Source: Enterococcus gilvus ATCC BAA-350
Lineage (GTDB): Bacteria; Bacillota; Bacilli; Lactobacillales; Enterococcaceae
Length of the DNA stretch: 64,000 nt
Direction: 5' to 3'
Assembly: GCF_000407545.1 (NCBI RefSeq)
Contig: NZ_ASWH01000001.1
Location: forward strand, 729,501 to 793,500
The notes below the pieces were generated by a model that worked only from the letters and a program-made list of their open reading frames with translations, was not told the origin of the DNA and did not search any database. Made by a program: the position numbers and the translations under genes. How positions within the stretch are numbered: position 1 is the stretch's first letter; the number at the start of each line of letters is the position of its first letter. Positions 18,319 through 27,965 of the stretch are shown here, piece by piece.

Positions 18319-19617
18319 ATGATTGGTCAGCGTTTATTAGCAAAAGAATGGGAAACATTTTATCCACAAGCGGATCTAACAAAGGCAGTGAAGACTCCCG
18401 CAATGATAGCATCTGGAGAAGAGTGGATATGTCAGCGTTGCGGAAGTCATTCTCGTGAAAAAGTGCCAGCAGCTTATTTCTATTGTCCTCATTGTATTAG
18501 TTTAGGAAGGATGACCAGTGAGCAATCGCTCTATTATTTTCCCCCAGAAAGAATCACACCAAGGAAAATTGAGATTGTTTGGTCAGGACATCTTTCGCCG
18601 CCACAAGAAAAAATCGCAGAGCAGTTGATTGCGGATCAACGATCAGGGAAAACCTTTTTACTTTGGGCAGTGACGGGAGCAGGAAAGACAGAGATACTGT
18701 TTCCTTTATTAAAAGCCTATTTAGAACAAGGAAAACGGGTAGCTGTTACGTCGCCTCGAGTGGATGTCTGTAACGAAATATTTTTACGCTTTTGTGGGGC
18801 GTTTCCGCAAGAAAAGATCAGTCTCTTTCATGGACAGGAAAGAAAAGATAACGGGGATATCTTTGTGGTATGCACAGTCCACCAATTGTTACGCTACCAT
18901 GAATATTTTGATCTGGTAATAATCGATGAAGTGGATGCATTTCCCTATGCAGAAGACCCTTTACTGCACCGTACTGTGGAAAGAGCAAAAAAAGCAGATG
19001 GTAAGCGTGTGTTTTTAAGCGCGACGCCTGATGAAAAGCTAAAAAAGTCAGTAGACTACCAGTACCATTTACCTGCCAGATTTCATCGCCGTGGGTTACC
19101 TGTTCCACAAGTGCTTTATTGCTGGCGCTTAGAGAAAGAGCTGTCTGCGGGGCACCTTTCAAAGAAATTCTTGAATAAAATAACTGAATTACTTGCAGAA
19201 AACAATGTACTTTTGTTTTGTCCGAATATCTCTCTATTGGCGAAAATGGCAGAAGATATTCAAACGTATTTTCCAGAAGTGAAGTTGGCCACCGTTTTTT
19301 CACAAGATCAAGAGCGTCTAATAAAAGTTGAAAATATGCGTACAGGGAAGTATCAATTGCTGCTCACTACAACGATTTTAGAACGGGGAGTGACTTTTGA
19401 AAAAGTATCGGTTGTTGTTTTACAAGCGTCTCACCGTGTGTTTAAAAAATCAGCGTTGGTCCAAATAGCCGGACGCGCTGATCGTAAAGGAGAGTACAAT
19501 CAGGCAAAAGTTTTCTTTGCGACCAGCGAAATGACTACCGCTATCAAAGGGGCTATCAAAGAAATCAACGAAAACAATCGACAAGCTAGAGAGGCGGGAT
19601 TGATCGATGCGCTGTAG
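18319..19617 (+). CDS. comFA: Competence DNA translocation helicase ComFA
   Basis: A 432-residue superfamily 2 helicase of the DNA-uptake apparatus, acting on the cytosolic side to pull single-stranded DNA in. The N-terminal four-Cys zinc region (CQRCGSHSREKV and CPHC) precedes Walker A VTGAGKTEILFPLL, the DEVD box IIDEVDAFPY, motif III LSATP and motif VI QIAGRADRKG. The ATG at 18319 has GAAAGG ten bases upstream. It overlaps comFC by 11 bp. No streptococcal ComX box (TACGAATA) is seen upstream. Confidence 0.93.
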   Translation: MIGQRLLAKEWETFYPQADLTKAVKTPAMIASGEEWICQRCGSHSREKVPAAYFYCPHCISLGRMTSEQSLYYFPPERITPRKIEIVWSGHLSPPQEKIAEQLIADQRSGKTFLLWAVTGAGKTEILFPLLKAYLEQGKRVAVTSPRVDVCNEIFLRFCGAFPQEKISLFHGQERKDNGDIFVVCTVHQLLRYHEYFDLVIIDEVDAFPYAEDPLLHRTVERAKKADGKRVFLSATPDEKLKKSVDYQYHLPARFHRRGLPVPQVLYCWRLEKELSAGHLSKKFLNKITELLAENNVLLFCPNISLLAKMAEDIQTYFPEVKLATVFSQDQERLIKVENMRTGKYQLLLTTTILERGVTFEKVSVVVLQASHRVFKKSALVQIAGRADRKGEYNQAKVFFATSEMTTAIKGAIKEINENNRQAREAGLIDAL

Positions 19618-20272
19618 TTGCTGCCAACAGGAAGTGGTAAAAAACGTAACTTTACGTGAGTTGTTCTTCAACACCAGTCAGCGGTGTTATCATTGTGAAA
19701 AGCGTTTCTCAAAAATAAATAGCAAAACGGCATGTCCGGGATGTGGTCGCCCAGATTCGCCGAAGCTATGTGGAGATTGCCAGTTATGGGAAGCACAGTT
19801 AGGATTTGTATTGAATAATCAAGGTATTTTTCGCTACGATGAAGGATTTCAGCGATGGATCGAAAGCTATAAATTCAAAGGGGATTACCGCGTGCGAGGA
19901 GGGATCGCAAAAGAATTAAAAGAAGCGCTAAAAAAGTATTCAGACTATCTGATTTGTCCGCTCCCGCTCTCAAAAGAACGTTTTAGAGAAAGAGGATTCA
20001 ATCAAGTATGCGGTTGTTTAGAATCGGCAGATTGTTTTTATATAGAGTTGTTGGAACGAAAAGATCTTTCTCCGCAGTCAGAAAAATCACGTGCGAAACG
20101 ATTAAAAATGGAACAGCCTTTTGCTTTGAAGGTGGAAAATAGAAAGATTAGAAATCAAAGAGTTTTATTAGTGGACGATGTCTATACGACGGGGCGCACA
20201 CTGTTTCACGGAGCAGAAATTCTTTATAAAAATGGTGCTAAAACGGTGAAAAGCTTGACTTTTTCACGCTGA
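19607..20272 (+). CDS. comFC: Competence phosphoribosyltransferase-like protein ComFC
   Basis: A 221-residue ComF-family protein, partner of ComFA in transformation. Paired cysteines (CSCCQQ, CYHC, CPGC, CGDC) form the N-terminal zinc-binding part, and the PRPP loop [14 protein letters not shown] marks the type I phosphoribosyltransferase fold. The family's exact reaction is unsettled. The start lies inside the end of comFA, so the two are translationally coupled. Confidence 0.92.
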   Translation: MRCSCCQQEVVKNVTLRELFFNTSQRCYHCEKRFSKINSKTACPGCGRPDSPKLCGDCQLWEAQLGFVLNNQGIFRYDEGFQRWIESYKFKGDYRVRGGIAKELKEALKKYSDYLICPLPLSKERFRERGFNQVCGCLESADCFYIELLERKDLSPQSEKSRAKRLKMEQPFALKVENRKIRNQRVLLVDDVYTTGRTLFHGAEILYKNGAKTVKSLTFSR

Positions 20273-20312
20273 AATGCATTATTTTTTCGAGTGAAATTGA
20301 TAGCGATTTACT

Positions 20313-20340
20313 TTGCAAAAGGATTAGATTTCGATATAAT
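20313..20340 (+). promoter_or_regulatory. hpf promoter
   Basis: TTGCAA and a perfect TATAAT with a 16-bp spacer lie 73 bp before the hpf ATG. Confidence 0.7.
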
Positions 20341-20412
20341 AGAATTAAGAAGAAGAGGGAAGAGTGGTCCTTCCTCCGATCTTCAGTTGGCAAGACGAAA
20401 GGGGCAATACGT

Positions 20413-20958
20413 ATGTTCAAATATAATGTTCGTGGTGAAAACATCGAAGTTACTGAAGCTATCCGCAATTACGTTGAAAAGAAAGTAGGAAAGTTAGAAC
20501 GCTACTTCACTGATGTTCCGGACGCAACTGCTTATGTCAATTTAAAAGTCTACACAGAAAAAACGGCAAAAGTTGAAGTAACGATTCCATTACCTTACTT
20601 AGTTCTTCGGGCCGAAGAAACTTCACCAGATTTGTATGCAAGTATTGATTTGGTTGTGGATAAATTAGAACGTCAGATCCGCAAATTTAAAACAAAAATT
20701 AATCGCAAAGCTCGTGAAACTTCTTTACCAACACGTGAAGTTGCTGTTGAATTGAACGATGAAGCAGAAGAAACTTCTGAGTTAGAGATTGTTCGTACGA
20801 AACGCTTATCATTGAAACCAATGGGCAGCGAAGAAGCAGTCTTACAAATGAACATGCTTGGGCATAACTTCTTTATCTTTGAAGATGCTGAAACGAATGG
20901 TACAAGCATCGTTTACCGTCGTAAAGATGGTAAATATGGTTTGATCGAAACAGATTAA
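20413..20958 (+). CDS. hpf: Ribosome hibernation promoting factor, long form
   Basis: A 181-residue protein. The S30AE/RaiA domain at residues 1-100 binds the decoding centre of the 30S subunit. The C-terminal domain, from about 122, dimerises 70S ribosomes into 100S particles ([25 protein letters not shown] is split here as the family block; [12 protein letters not shown] ends the protein). Length and the tail mark the long form of Firmicutes. It has its own promoter and terminator between comF and secA, the usual order. Confidence 0.95.
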   Translation: MFKYNVRGENIEVTEAIRNYVEKKVGKLERYFTDVPDATAYVNLKVYTEKTAKVEVTIPLPYLVLRAEETSPDLYASIDLVVDKLERQIRKFKTKINRKARETSLPTREVAVELNDEAEETSELEIVRTKRLSLKPMGSEEAVLQMNMLGHNFFIFEDAETNGTSIVYRRKDGKYGLIETD

Positions 20959-21008
20959 CAAATAGGCTTCAATAAATACTTTGTTAAGCCATATATCTAG
21001 AATTCACG

Positions 21009-21040
21009 CCTTCCAGCTAGTGCTGGAAGGTTTTTTATTT
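21009..21040 (+). terminator. hpf terminator
   Basis: A perfect stem CCTTCCAGC/GCTGGAAGG with a TAGT loop is followed by six T. The remaining roughly 220 bp to secA contain no gene; an AT-rich promoter-like ATAAAATATACT lies at about 21192-21205. Confidence 0.9.
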
Positions 21041-21263
21041 TGATTGAATTTAAAGTTTTAGAATGAAGCCGCTTTTTCTTGAGGAATTCGTTGCTCTAAC
21101 TCGTTGGCAGGAAGGAAATGCCAGCAAAAAGATTAATCATTGTATAAGTCACGTATTATTCGTCATGAGAAGTTTCTTTTCTCAAGGACTAATGATAAAA
21201 TATACTAGCGGGTTTCTATCGAAAAATAGAAAATGAAAAGAAATAAAGGAGTAAGATAAACGA

Positions 21264-23795
21264 ATGGCAAACTTTCTGAGACGAATGATTGAAAATGATA
21301 AAAAAGAATTAAAACGATTAAGCGGGATCGCGGACAAGGTCGAAACCTTTTCTAGCGCCATGGAAGAATTGTCTGATGCGCAATTACGGGGTAAGACCGA
21401 AGAGTTCAGAGGACGTTATCAAGCAGGAGAAACCTTAGACGAAATGTTGCCAGAAGCGTTTGCAGTAGTTCGCGAAGCAGCAAAACGCGTCTTAGGTCTG
21501 TACCCTTACCACGTACAATTGATGGGTGGGATCGTATTACACGATGGCAATATCCCAGAAATGAAAACAGGTGAAGGGAAAACCTTAACAGCAACGATGC
21601 CGGTGTATCTAAATGCTATAACCGGTGAGGGTGTCCACGTTGTAACAGTCAATGAATACTTGGCTACACGGGATTCTACAGAAATGGGCGAGCTGTATAA
21701 CTTCTTAGGACTGAGCGTTGGTTTGAATATCAATTCAAAAACAGCGGATGAAAAACGTGAAGCGTATAACTGTGATATTACATACAGTACGAACAATGAA
21801 CTAGGCTTTGATTATCTACGAGACAACATGGTAGTTTATCAAAGTCAAATGGTTCAACGTCCGCTAAACTACGCGATCGTCGATGAAGTGGATTCAATCT
21901 TGATTGATGAAGCTCGGACTCCTTTGATCATTTCAGGAGCGGCTGAAAAATCGACAGCTCTTTACACACGCACGGATAATTTCGTGAAGCGTTTGAAAGA
22001 AGAAGAGGACTTCAAGATTGACATTCAGTCAAAAACGATTGGTTTAACGGAACAAGGAATCGAAAAAGCTGAAGAAAACTTTGGATTAGAAAATTTGTAT
22101 GATCTTGATAATACTGCATTGACCCATCATTTGGATCAAGCGTTGCGGGCCAACTTTATCATGATTCGTGATATTGACTACGTGGTACAAGAAGGCAAAG
22201 TTCTGATCGTTGACCAATTTACTGGACGTATTATGGATGGTCGTCGCTACTCTGACGGGTTACACCAAGGGATCGAAGCCAAAGAAGGCGTTGAGATCGA
22301 AGACGAAACGAAGACGATGGCAACTATCACCTTCCAGAACTACTTCCGGATGTATAAAAAACTTGCCGGTATGACAGGGACAGCAAAAACAGAAGAAGAA
22401 GAGTTTCGTGAAATCTATAACATCGAAGTTATTCAAATTCCGACTAATCGTCCGATCATCCGTGAAGACCATGCAGACTTGTTATACCCAACATTGGAAA
22501 GCAAATTCCATGCTGTCGTTCAAGACATCAAAGAACGTCATCGTAAAGGACAGCCCATTCTTGTTGGTACGGTAGCGGTTGAAACATCCGAATTGCTTTC
22601 AAATATGTTGGACCGTGAAAAGGTTCCGCATGAGGTCTTGAATGCGAAAAATCACTTTAAAGAAGCAGAAATTATTATGAACGCGGGTCAAAAGGGCTCC
22701 GTTACTATCGCAACGAATATGGCTGGTCGAGGAACAGATATCAAGCTAGGTTTAGGGGTCATTGAACTGGGCGGACTTGCCGTAATCGGTACAGAACGTC
22801 ATGAATCTCGCCGTATTGATAATCAGTTACGTGGACGTTCTGGTCGTCAAGGAGATCCAGGTGTTTCACAATTCTATCTTTCATTGGAAGATGATTTAAT
22901 GAAACGTTTTGGCTCTGAACGAATCAAAGCGTTCTTGGACCGTATGAAAGTAGAAGACGAAGATGCAGTTATTCAAAGTAAAATGCTGACACGTCAAGTT
23001 GAATCTGCTCAAAAACGAGTAGAAGGAAACAACTACGATACACGTAAAAATGTTTTGCAATACGATGATGTGATGCGTGAGCAACGGGAAGTAATCTACA
23101 AACAACGGCAAGATGTGATCATGGGCGAAAAAGATTTGACACCAAATTTATTGAACATGGTACGCCGGACAATTTCACGTGTCGTGGACAGCCACACGCA
23201 ATTGGATAAGGAAAACTGGAATTTTGAGGCCTTAGCTGATTTCGCCGGAACGACATTGGTGCACGAGGATACTGTTTCTAAAGCGGACTTTGAAAATAAA
23301 ACGCCAGAAGAAATGAAGGATTATCTTTATAATCGTGCAAAAGAGGTTTTTGATTCTAAAGTGGCCCAATTACAGAGCCCTGAACAATTATTAGAATTTG
23401 AAAAAGTAGTCATCTTGCGTGTTGTAGATACAAAATGGACCGATCACATTGATGCAATGGATCAATTGCGTCAATCTGTAGGGCTTCGTGCCTATGGACA
23501 AAACAATCCGTTGGTAGAATATCAAACAGAGGGCTACAAGATGTTTGAAGATATGGTAGGCGCAATCGAGTTTGAAGTGACACGACTCTTCATGAAAGCA
23601 GAGATCCGTCAAAATGTTCAACGGGAGCAAGTAGCACAAAATCAACAAGAACACCCAGTGGAAGCAGATGGAGATCCTAAGAACCTAACTGAAACGAAGC
23701 AAAAGCCTGTTCATGTTGAAAAAGTAGGGCGCAATGATCCATGTCCTTGCGGCAGCGGAAAAAAATATAAAAACTGTCATGGCAAAGGACAATAA
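21264..23795 (+). CDS. secA: Preprotein translocase ATPase SecA
   Basis: An 843-residue motor that drives secreted proteins through SecYEG. Walker A is [12 protein letters not shown] and the DEAD-type box is [17 protein letters not shown]. Helicase-like motifs GTDIKLG and [11 protein letters not shown] follow, then a long preprotein/scaffold region. The zinc-binding SEC-C tail [13 protein letters not shown] is complete. The ATG follows AAAGGAGTAAG. It is monocistronic with a terminator directly after. Confidence 0.97.
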   Translation: MANFLRRMIENDKKELKRLSGIADKVETFSSAMEELSDAQLRGKTEEFRGRYQAGETLDEMLPEAFAVVREAAKRVLGLYPYHVQLMGGIVLHDGNIPEMKTGEGKTLTATMPVYLNAITGEGVHVVTVNEYLATRDSTEMGELYNFLGLSVGLNINSKTADEKREAYNCDITYSTNNELGFDYLRDNMVVYQSQMVQRPLNYAIVDEVDSILIDEARTPLIISGAAEKSTALYTRTDNFVKRLKEEEDFKIDIQSKTIGLTEQGIEKAEENFGLENLYDLDNTALTHHLDQALRANFIMIRDIDYVVQEGKVLIVDQFTGRIMDGRRYSDGLHQGIEAKEGVEIEDETKTMATITFQNYFRMYKKLAGMTGTAKTEEEEFREIYNIEVIQIPTNRPIIREDHADLLYPTLESKFHAVVQDIKERHRKGQPILVGTVAVETSELLSNMLDREKVPHEVLNAKNHFKEAEIIMNAGQKGSVTIATNMAGRGTDIKLGLGVIELGGLAVIGTERHESRRIDNQLRGRSGRQGDPGVSQFYLSLEDDLMKRFGSERIKAFLDRMKVEDEDAVIQSKMLTRQVESAQKRVEGNNYDTRKNVLQYDDVMREQREVIYKQRQDVIMGEKDLTPNLLNMVRRTISRVVDSHTQLDKENWNFEALADFAGTTLVHEDTVSKADFENKTPEEMKDYLYNRAKEVFDSKVAQLQSPEQLLEFEKVVILRVVDTKWTDHIDAMDQLRQSVGLRAYGQNNPLVEYQTEGYKMFEDMVGAIEFEVTRLFMKAEIRQNVQREQVAQNQQEHPVEADGDPKNLTETKQKPVHVEKVGRNDPCPCGSGKKYKNCHGKGQ

Positions 23796-23823
23796 TTATT
23801 TACGATAAGAAATGAACCTTTAG

Positions 23824-23854
23824 GACGGGACATAGCTACTATGTCTCGTCTTTT
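23824..23854 (+). terminator. secA terminator
   Basis: A 12-bp stem GACGGGACATAG/CTATGTCTCGTC (one G-U) with a CTA loop is followed by TTTT. Confidence 0.85.
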
Positions 23855-24064
23855 GCGAGTTTCACTCCGTTCCTATTTTTGGATAGTTCATGGTATCTTA
23901 TAGGTGTAATAATTTAATAGATTATGTGTGGTAGAAACCGTTTGTGTATTAAACTGGTTGCGAAGTAGTGTTCAAACGTTCAATATAGTCGTAAGATTTT
24001 ATTTTTGAAAGAGCAAGTATTGGTTATACGGATAATTTTTATCCGAGAGAAAGAAGGAAAAAAG

Positions 24065-25181
24065 TTGGAAAACGCAGAAATACGAAATTTATTAGATACG
24101 ATGCAAGAGCAAGTCGCAAGTTTCAGGGGGTCTCTTTGACCTAGAGCAGTTAGAGGAGGATATCGCTGAAGCTGAAAACCAAATGTCTGCACCAGAATTT
24201 TGGAATGACTCCGAAAAAGCGCAGGCTCTGATTAATCGAAATAATGCTTCTAAGGATACCTATGATCAGTTTAAAGTGATCGCAAATGAGACGGACGAAA
24301 TGAATCTTATGTGGGAAATGCAGCAGGAAGAATTTGATCCTGAAATGCAAAAGGAATTAGAAGAACGATTAAATCAGTTGCAGGAAAGAATTTCAGGTTT
24401 TGAATTATCGTTGTTATTAGACAATCCCTATGATAAAAACAATGCCATTGTAGAACTTCATCCTGGCGCTGGTGGGACAGAATCTCAAGATTGGGGTTCA
24501 ATGCTTTTACGCATGTATACTCGTTGGGCAGAACAACACGGTTTTTCAGTGGAGACAATCGATTATCAATCAGGTGATGAAGCTGGAATAAAAAGTGTTA
24601 CGCTGATGATCAAAGGAACGAACGCCTACGGCTATTTGAAATCTGAAAAGGGTGTGCACCGATTAGTTCGGATATCGCCGTTTGATTCAGCGAGTCGTCG
24701 TCATACTTCTTTTTGCTCGGTGGAAGTCATGCCTGAGTTGGACGAAAACATTGAAGTCGAAGTCAATCCTGATGATTTAAAAGTGGATGTTTATCGAGCA
24801 AGCGGTGCTGGTGGACAGCATATCAATAAAACTTCTTCGGCGGTTCGGATCACGCATTTGCCAACAGGAACAGTTGTTGCCAGTCAGGCACAACGTTCAC
24901 AATTTCATAATCGCGAGACGGCTATGCAGATGCTGAAGGCGAAGCTCTATCAGTTAGAGATAGAGAAAAAGGAGCAAGAGGCTGCGGCGTTGCGAGGAGA
25001 ACAAAAAGAGATTGGTTGGGGATCGCAAATTCGTTCATATGTTTTTCATCCTTATTCAATGGTAAAAGATCACCGTACGGAACATGAAACTGGGAATGTA
25101 CAGGCTGTGATGGACGGCGATCTAGATCCTTTTATCGATGCTTACTTGAAATGGCGCTTGGCACAAGACACTCAAGCTTAA
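24065..25181 (+). CDS. prfB: Peptide chain release factor 2 (programmed +1 frameshift)
   Basis: RF2 terminates translation at UGA and UAA. It starts at TTG 24065, six bases after AAGGA. The first 24 codons end at CTT-TGA (TGA 24137-24139); skipping T24137 continues in the +1 frame with Asp-Leu-Glu-Gln-Leu-Glu to 25181, giving 371 residues. The codon-recognition tripeptide SPF ([11 protein letters not shown]) and the peptidyl-hydrolysis motif GGQ ([14 protein letters not shown]) are present. The frameshift makes RF2 synthesis sensitive to RF2 level. A small hairpin (24030-24046) precedes the ribosome site. Confidence 0.95.
24125..24140 (+). other. RF2 programmed frameshift signal
   Basis: An internal Shine-Dalgarno-like AGGGGG (24125-24130) lies three bases before the slippery CTT and the in-frame TGA, followed by C. 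This is the classic autoregulatory recoding site of prfB. Confidence 0.95.
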
Positions 25182-25229
25182 AAATGAAATCAAATTGTAA
25201 AGTTATGAAAGCCAGTTGCAATGTTGGCA

Positions 25230-25238
25230 TGCTATAAT
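25230..25238 (+). promoter_or_regulatory. Extended -10 promoter of ftsEX
   Basis: TGCTATAAT (TGnTATAAT) lies 36 bp before the ftsE ATG. Confidence 0.65.
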
Positions 25239-25273
25239 AACAAAGAATTTAAGAGGATTTGGAGAGATAAAGC

Positions 25274-25963
25274 ATGATTGAAATGCAGGATGTAACAAAA
25301 AAATATCCTAATAAGACAACTGCTGTGCGTGGGATTTCGGTCCGTATCGATCAAGGTGAGTTCGTCTATGTCGTTGGCCCCTCTGGTAGTGGAAAATCTA
25401 CTTTTATAAAATTGATGTATCGTGAAGAGAAAGCAACTTCTGGAAAAGTATTGGATGTTGCCCGTCATGATTTGTTAAAGATCAAAAATAAAGAAGTTCC
25501 TTATTTACGTCGAGATGTTGGCGTGGTTTTTCAGGACTTCAAGTTATTGCCTCGTAAGACAGTCTATGAAAATGTCGCTTACGCGATGCAAGTTATCGGG
25601 CGCAAGCCGCGTGATATCAAAAAACGTGTGATGGAAGTTTTAGATTTAGTTGGTCTAAAACACAAAGTTCGCGTATTCCCGAGTGAATTATCCGGTGGGG
25701 AACAGCAACGAGTGTCTATTGCGCGTGCCATCGTAAATACGCCTAAAGTATTGATCGCAGATGAGCCAACAGGAAACTTGGACCCGGATACGTCTTGGGA
25801 AATCATGAAGCTGTTGGAACGGATCAATAACCAAGGAACAACGATCGTTATGGCGACTCATAACAAAACGATCGTAGACACCATGCGTCATCGCTTAATC
25901 GCGATTGAAAATGGCTTGATCGTTCGGGATGAAGCGGAAGGAGAATACGAGTTTGATGATTAG
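25274..25963 (+). CDS. ftsE: Cell division ATP-binding protein FtsE
   Basis: A 229-residue ABC ATPase that, with FtsX, controls peptidoglycan hydrolases during division. Walker A is GPSGSGKSTF, the signature LSGGEQQRVSIARAI, Walker B VLIADEPTGNLDP and the H-loop VMATHNK. The short length and the GVVFQDFKLLPRKTVYENV segment identify FtsE rather than another ABC ATPase. It overlaps ftsX by 8 bp. Confidence 0.95.
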   Translation: MIEMQDVTKKYPNKTTAVRGISVRIDQGEFVYVVGPSGSGKSTFIKLMYREEKATSGKVLDVARHDLLKIKNKEVPYLRRDVGVVFQDFKLLPRKTVYENVAYAMQVIGRKPRDIKKRVMEVLDLVGLKHKVRVFPSELSGGEQQRVSIARAIVNTPKVLIADEPTGNLDPDTSWEIMKLLERINNQGTTIVMATHNKTIVDTMRHRLIAIENGLIVRDEAEGEYEFDD

Positions 25964-26840
25964 AAATTTCTTCCGACACTTATTGGAAAGTATCAAAAGT
26001 GTCAAACGTAACGGCTGGATGACATTAGCATCAGTCAGTGCAGTAACGATCACACTAACGATGGCGGGAATATTCCTTGCAGTCATCATGAATGCGACAA
26101 AATTGGCGCAAGATGTCGAAGGAAATGTCGAAGTAACCGTCTTTGCTGATATCGGCACAAAAGAAAAAGATCTTAAAGCGTTAAAAACGGATTTAGAAGA
26201 GATCAAACACGTGGACAAAGTAACTTTCTCCAGCAAGCAAGAGCAATTGAGAAAATTACAAAAACAAATGGGTGATGCGTGGGATTTATTTGAAGGGGAC
26301 AGCAATCCTCTTTATGATGTTTATATCGTAAGTGCAACAGATGCACAGTATATTCGTCCAGTGACCCGTGAAGCGAGTCAACTAAATAATGTCTTCCGTG
26401 CAAATTACGGCGGAAACTCAGCGGATCGAATCATCCAAATGTCCAAGGTTGTACGAACATGGGGCTTAGCCGCCGCCGCATTGTTAATCTTTGTAGCGAT
26501 TTTCTTGATTTCTAATACGATTCGAATCACGATTATTTCACGCAAAACAGAAATTCAAATCATGCGACTAGTAGGAGCTAAAAATGGCTATATTCGTTGG
26601 CCATTCTTTCTTGAAGGTGGTTGGATCGGATTGATTGGTTCAATCGTACCGATTCTAGTGCTAACGTATGGCTATTCTCAAGTATACGGTATAGCTGCGC
26701 CTTATCTATTGCAATCAAATCTAGCGTTGCTTCGTCCAAGCCAAATCGTATGGATTTTAGATATTGTAATGGCTGTTGGCGGGTACTTGATCGGTTCATT
26801 AGGTTCAGTTATCTCTATGCGTCGTTTCTTAAAAATCTAA
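25956..26840 (+). CDS. ftsX: Cell division protein FtsX
   Basis: A 294-residue membrane partner of FtsE. One N-terminal transmembrane helix (about 22-45) is followed by an extracellular domain (about 50-165) that contacts the hydrolase, then three C-terminal helices with the FtsX signature RKTEIQIMRLVGAKNGYIRWPFFLEG. The ATG at 25956 lies inside ftsE with GGAAGGAG upstream. The target hydrolase (PcsB/CwlO type) is not in this window. Confidence 0.95.
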   Translation: MIRNFFRHLLESIKSVKRNGWMTLASVSAVTITLTMAGIFLAVIMNATKLAQDVEGNVEVTVFADIGTKEKDLKALKTDLEEIKHVDKVTFSSKQEQLRKLQKQMGDAWDLFEGDSNPLYDVYIVSATDAQYIRPVTREASQLNNVFRANYGGNSADRIIQMSKVVRTWGLAAAALLIFVAIFLISNTIRITIISRKTEIQIMRLVGAKNGYIRWPFFLEGGWIGLIGSIVPILVLTYGYSQVYGIAAPYLLQSNLALLRPSQIVWILDIVMAVGGYLIGSLGSVISMRRFLKI

Positions 26841-26847
26841 ATAATGA

Positions 26848-26880
26848 AACTTCTCCGTGTTTTCGGAGGAGTTTTTTTTA
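26848..26880 (+). terminator. ftsEX terminator
   Basis: ACTTCTCC pairs with GGAGGAGT across an 8-nt loop and is followed by eight T. Confidence 0.85.
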
Positions 26881-26907
26881 TAGAATATTTTTAAAAGAGA
26901 ATGTCTC

Positions 26908-26936
26908 TTGCCTTTTTTTGAAAAAGGTTCTACTAT
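26908..26936 (+). promoter_or_regulatory. Promoter of the SMR-gene leader
   Basis: TTGCCT and TACTAT have exactly 17-bp spacing, placing transcription start near 26943. That is well upstream of a terminator and about 155 bp before the coding region. Confidence 0.65.
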
Positions 26937-26942
26937 GGAAGA

Positions 26943-27017
26943 CAGTTAAATAAATCGCTACCGAGCAAGGGAGCCAATTTCGTTAGGTCATTGAAGAAAT
27001 TGGACTCCCTTTTTTTG
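26943..27017 (+). promoter_or_regulatory. Attenuator-type leader, candidate guanidine riboswitch
   Basis: A roughly 75-nt leader without an ORF lies between the promoter and the SMR gene. Its 3' half is a perfect-looking intrinsic terminator: AAGGGAGCCAATTTC (26968-26982) pairs with GAAATTGGACTCCCTT (one bulged A) before seven T. The 5' part, GCTACCGAGCAAGGGAGC, overlaps the terminator arm, so an alternative fold could prevent termination. A guanidine-responsive class (possibly guanidine-IV) is inferred from the downstream gene; I cannot check the consensus. Confidence 0.5.
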
Positions 27018-27096
27018 ATTTTTATTTTATAGTTTAATGGAATAGACTCGGTACGCATCGTTTCATTTTCTATTCATTTAAGGAGGAGTATGTATT

Positions 27097-27417
27097 ATGG
27101 CATGGCTATCGTTGATTATTGCAGGGGTATTTGAAACATTTTGGGCAACTATGATGAAAATGAGTGAGGGATTTACTAAGATGAATTACTCGATTTTAAC
27201 ATTGGTTGGGATGATCGCAAGTTTCTATTTTTTAGCAAAGTCTCTGCACATACTGCCAATGAGTCTGGCTTACCCAGTATGGACAGGAATTGGTGCTGTG
27301 GGATCAATCCTAATTGGTGTTTTCTTTTTTAAAGATCATCTCTCTGTTTTGACGAGCTTTTTCGTGGTTCTTCTAGTAGTAGGAATCATTGGAATCAAAG
27401 TTACTAGCGGACATTAG
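27097..27417 (+). CDS. SMR family guanidinium exporter-like protein (Gdx/SugE type)
   Basis: A 106-residue small multidrug resistance protein with four transmembrane helices, working as an antiparallel dimer that exchanges protons for cations. The residues known to matter in Gdx exporters are all at the matching positions: Glu13, Trp16, Ser42, Tyr59 and Trp62 (segments GVFETFWA and LAYPVWTGIGA). This favours a guanidinium exporter over a quaternary-ammonium pump, by family knowledge. The ATG follows AAGGAGGAG. The attenuator-like leader upstream fits guanidine-induced expression. Confidence 0.88.
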   Translation: MAWLSLIIAGVFETFWATMMKMSEGFTKMNYSILTLVGMIASFYFLAKSLHILPMSLAYPVWTGIGAVGSILIGVFFFKDHLSVLTSFFVVLLVVGIIGIKVTSGH

Positions 27418-27464
27418 CAAGGAAGTGGGGTAAACTATCTTTAGCACAAATGCAGGAGGTACGT

Positions 27465-27902
27465 ATGATTAAAACAACGAATGAATTAACACCACAGGAA
27501 TTATTGACCATTTTAGAGGCGCGCACGGCTGTTTTTGTGGTAGAGCAGCAGTGTCCTTATCAAGAAGTTGACGAGGCTGACCGTTCGGCTGTACACGTTT
27601 GTATAGAAAAAGAGGGTGAACTACAAGCGTATGCACGAATCCTAGCAGAAGGAGAGAGGATTCATTTCGGTCGTGTGTTGGTTGTGAAAAAATTTCGGAG
27701 ACAACAATTGGGGAGAAAACTGGTTGCTAAGACGATGAAGGAAATAGAAAAACGCTACCCGGATCAGCCGGTCAGTATTTCGGCACAGGCGCATTTATCT
27801 GATTTTTACGGTTCATTCGGGTTTAAAGAAACTTCTGAGGAATATTTAGAAGATGGTATCCCTCACGTAGAAATGCTTTGGCAGAAGTCGGAGAATCACT
27901 AA
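27465..27902 (+). CDS. GNAT family N-acetyltransferase (ElaA-like)
   Basis: A 145-residue acetyltransferase resembling ElaA. It begins with LLTILEARTAVFVVEQQCPYQEVD, and the acetyl-CoA-binding RVLVVKKFRRQQLGRKL (motif A, Q/RxxGxG-like) is followed by the C-terminal FYGSFGFKETSEEYLEDGIPH. The substrate is unknown. The ATG at 27465 follows GGAGGT; a longer reading would begin inside that site. It lies 47 bp after the SMR gene without a terminator between, so it may be co-induced. Confidence 0.85.
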   Translation: MIKTTNELTPQELLTILEARTAVFVVEQQCPYQEVDEADRSAVHVCIEKEGELQAYARILAEGERIHFGRVLVVKKFRRQQLGRKLVAKTMKEIEKRYPDQPVSISAQAHLSDFYGSFGFKETSEEYLEDGIPHVEMLWQKSENH

Positions 27903-27965
27903 AACAGTAGATTGTTTACATTCAGCATTTTCTCGGCTATCCTTTACTAGAAGGAGTGTGAAAGC

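Noticed and set aside
24183..25181. prfB as a truncated or frameshifted pseudogene
   Set aside because: The upstream 24 codons, internal Shine-Dalgarno, CTT-TGA-C and the continuing frame form the standard programmed frameshift.
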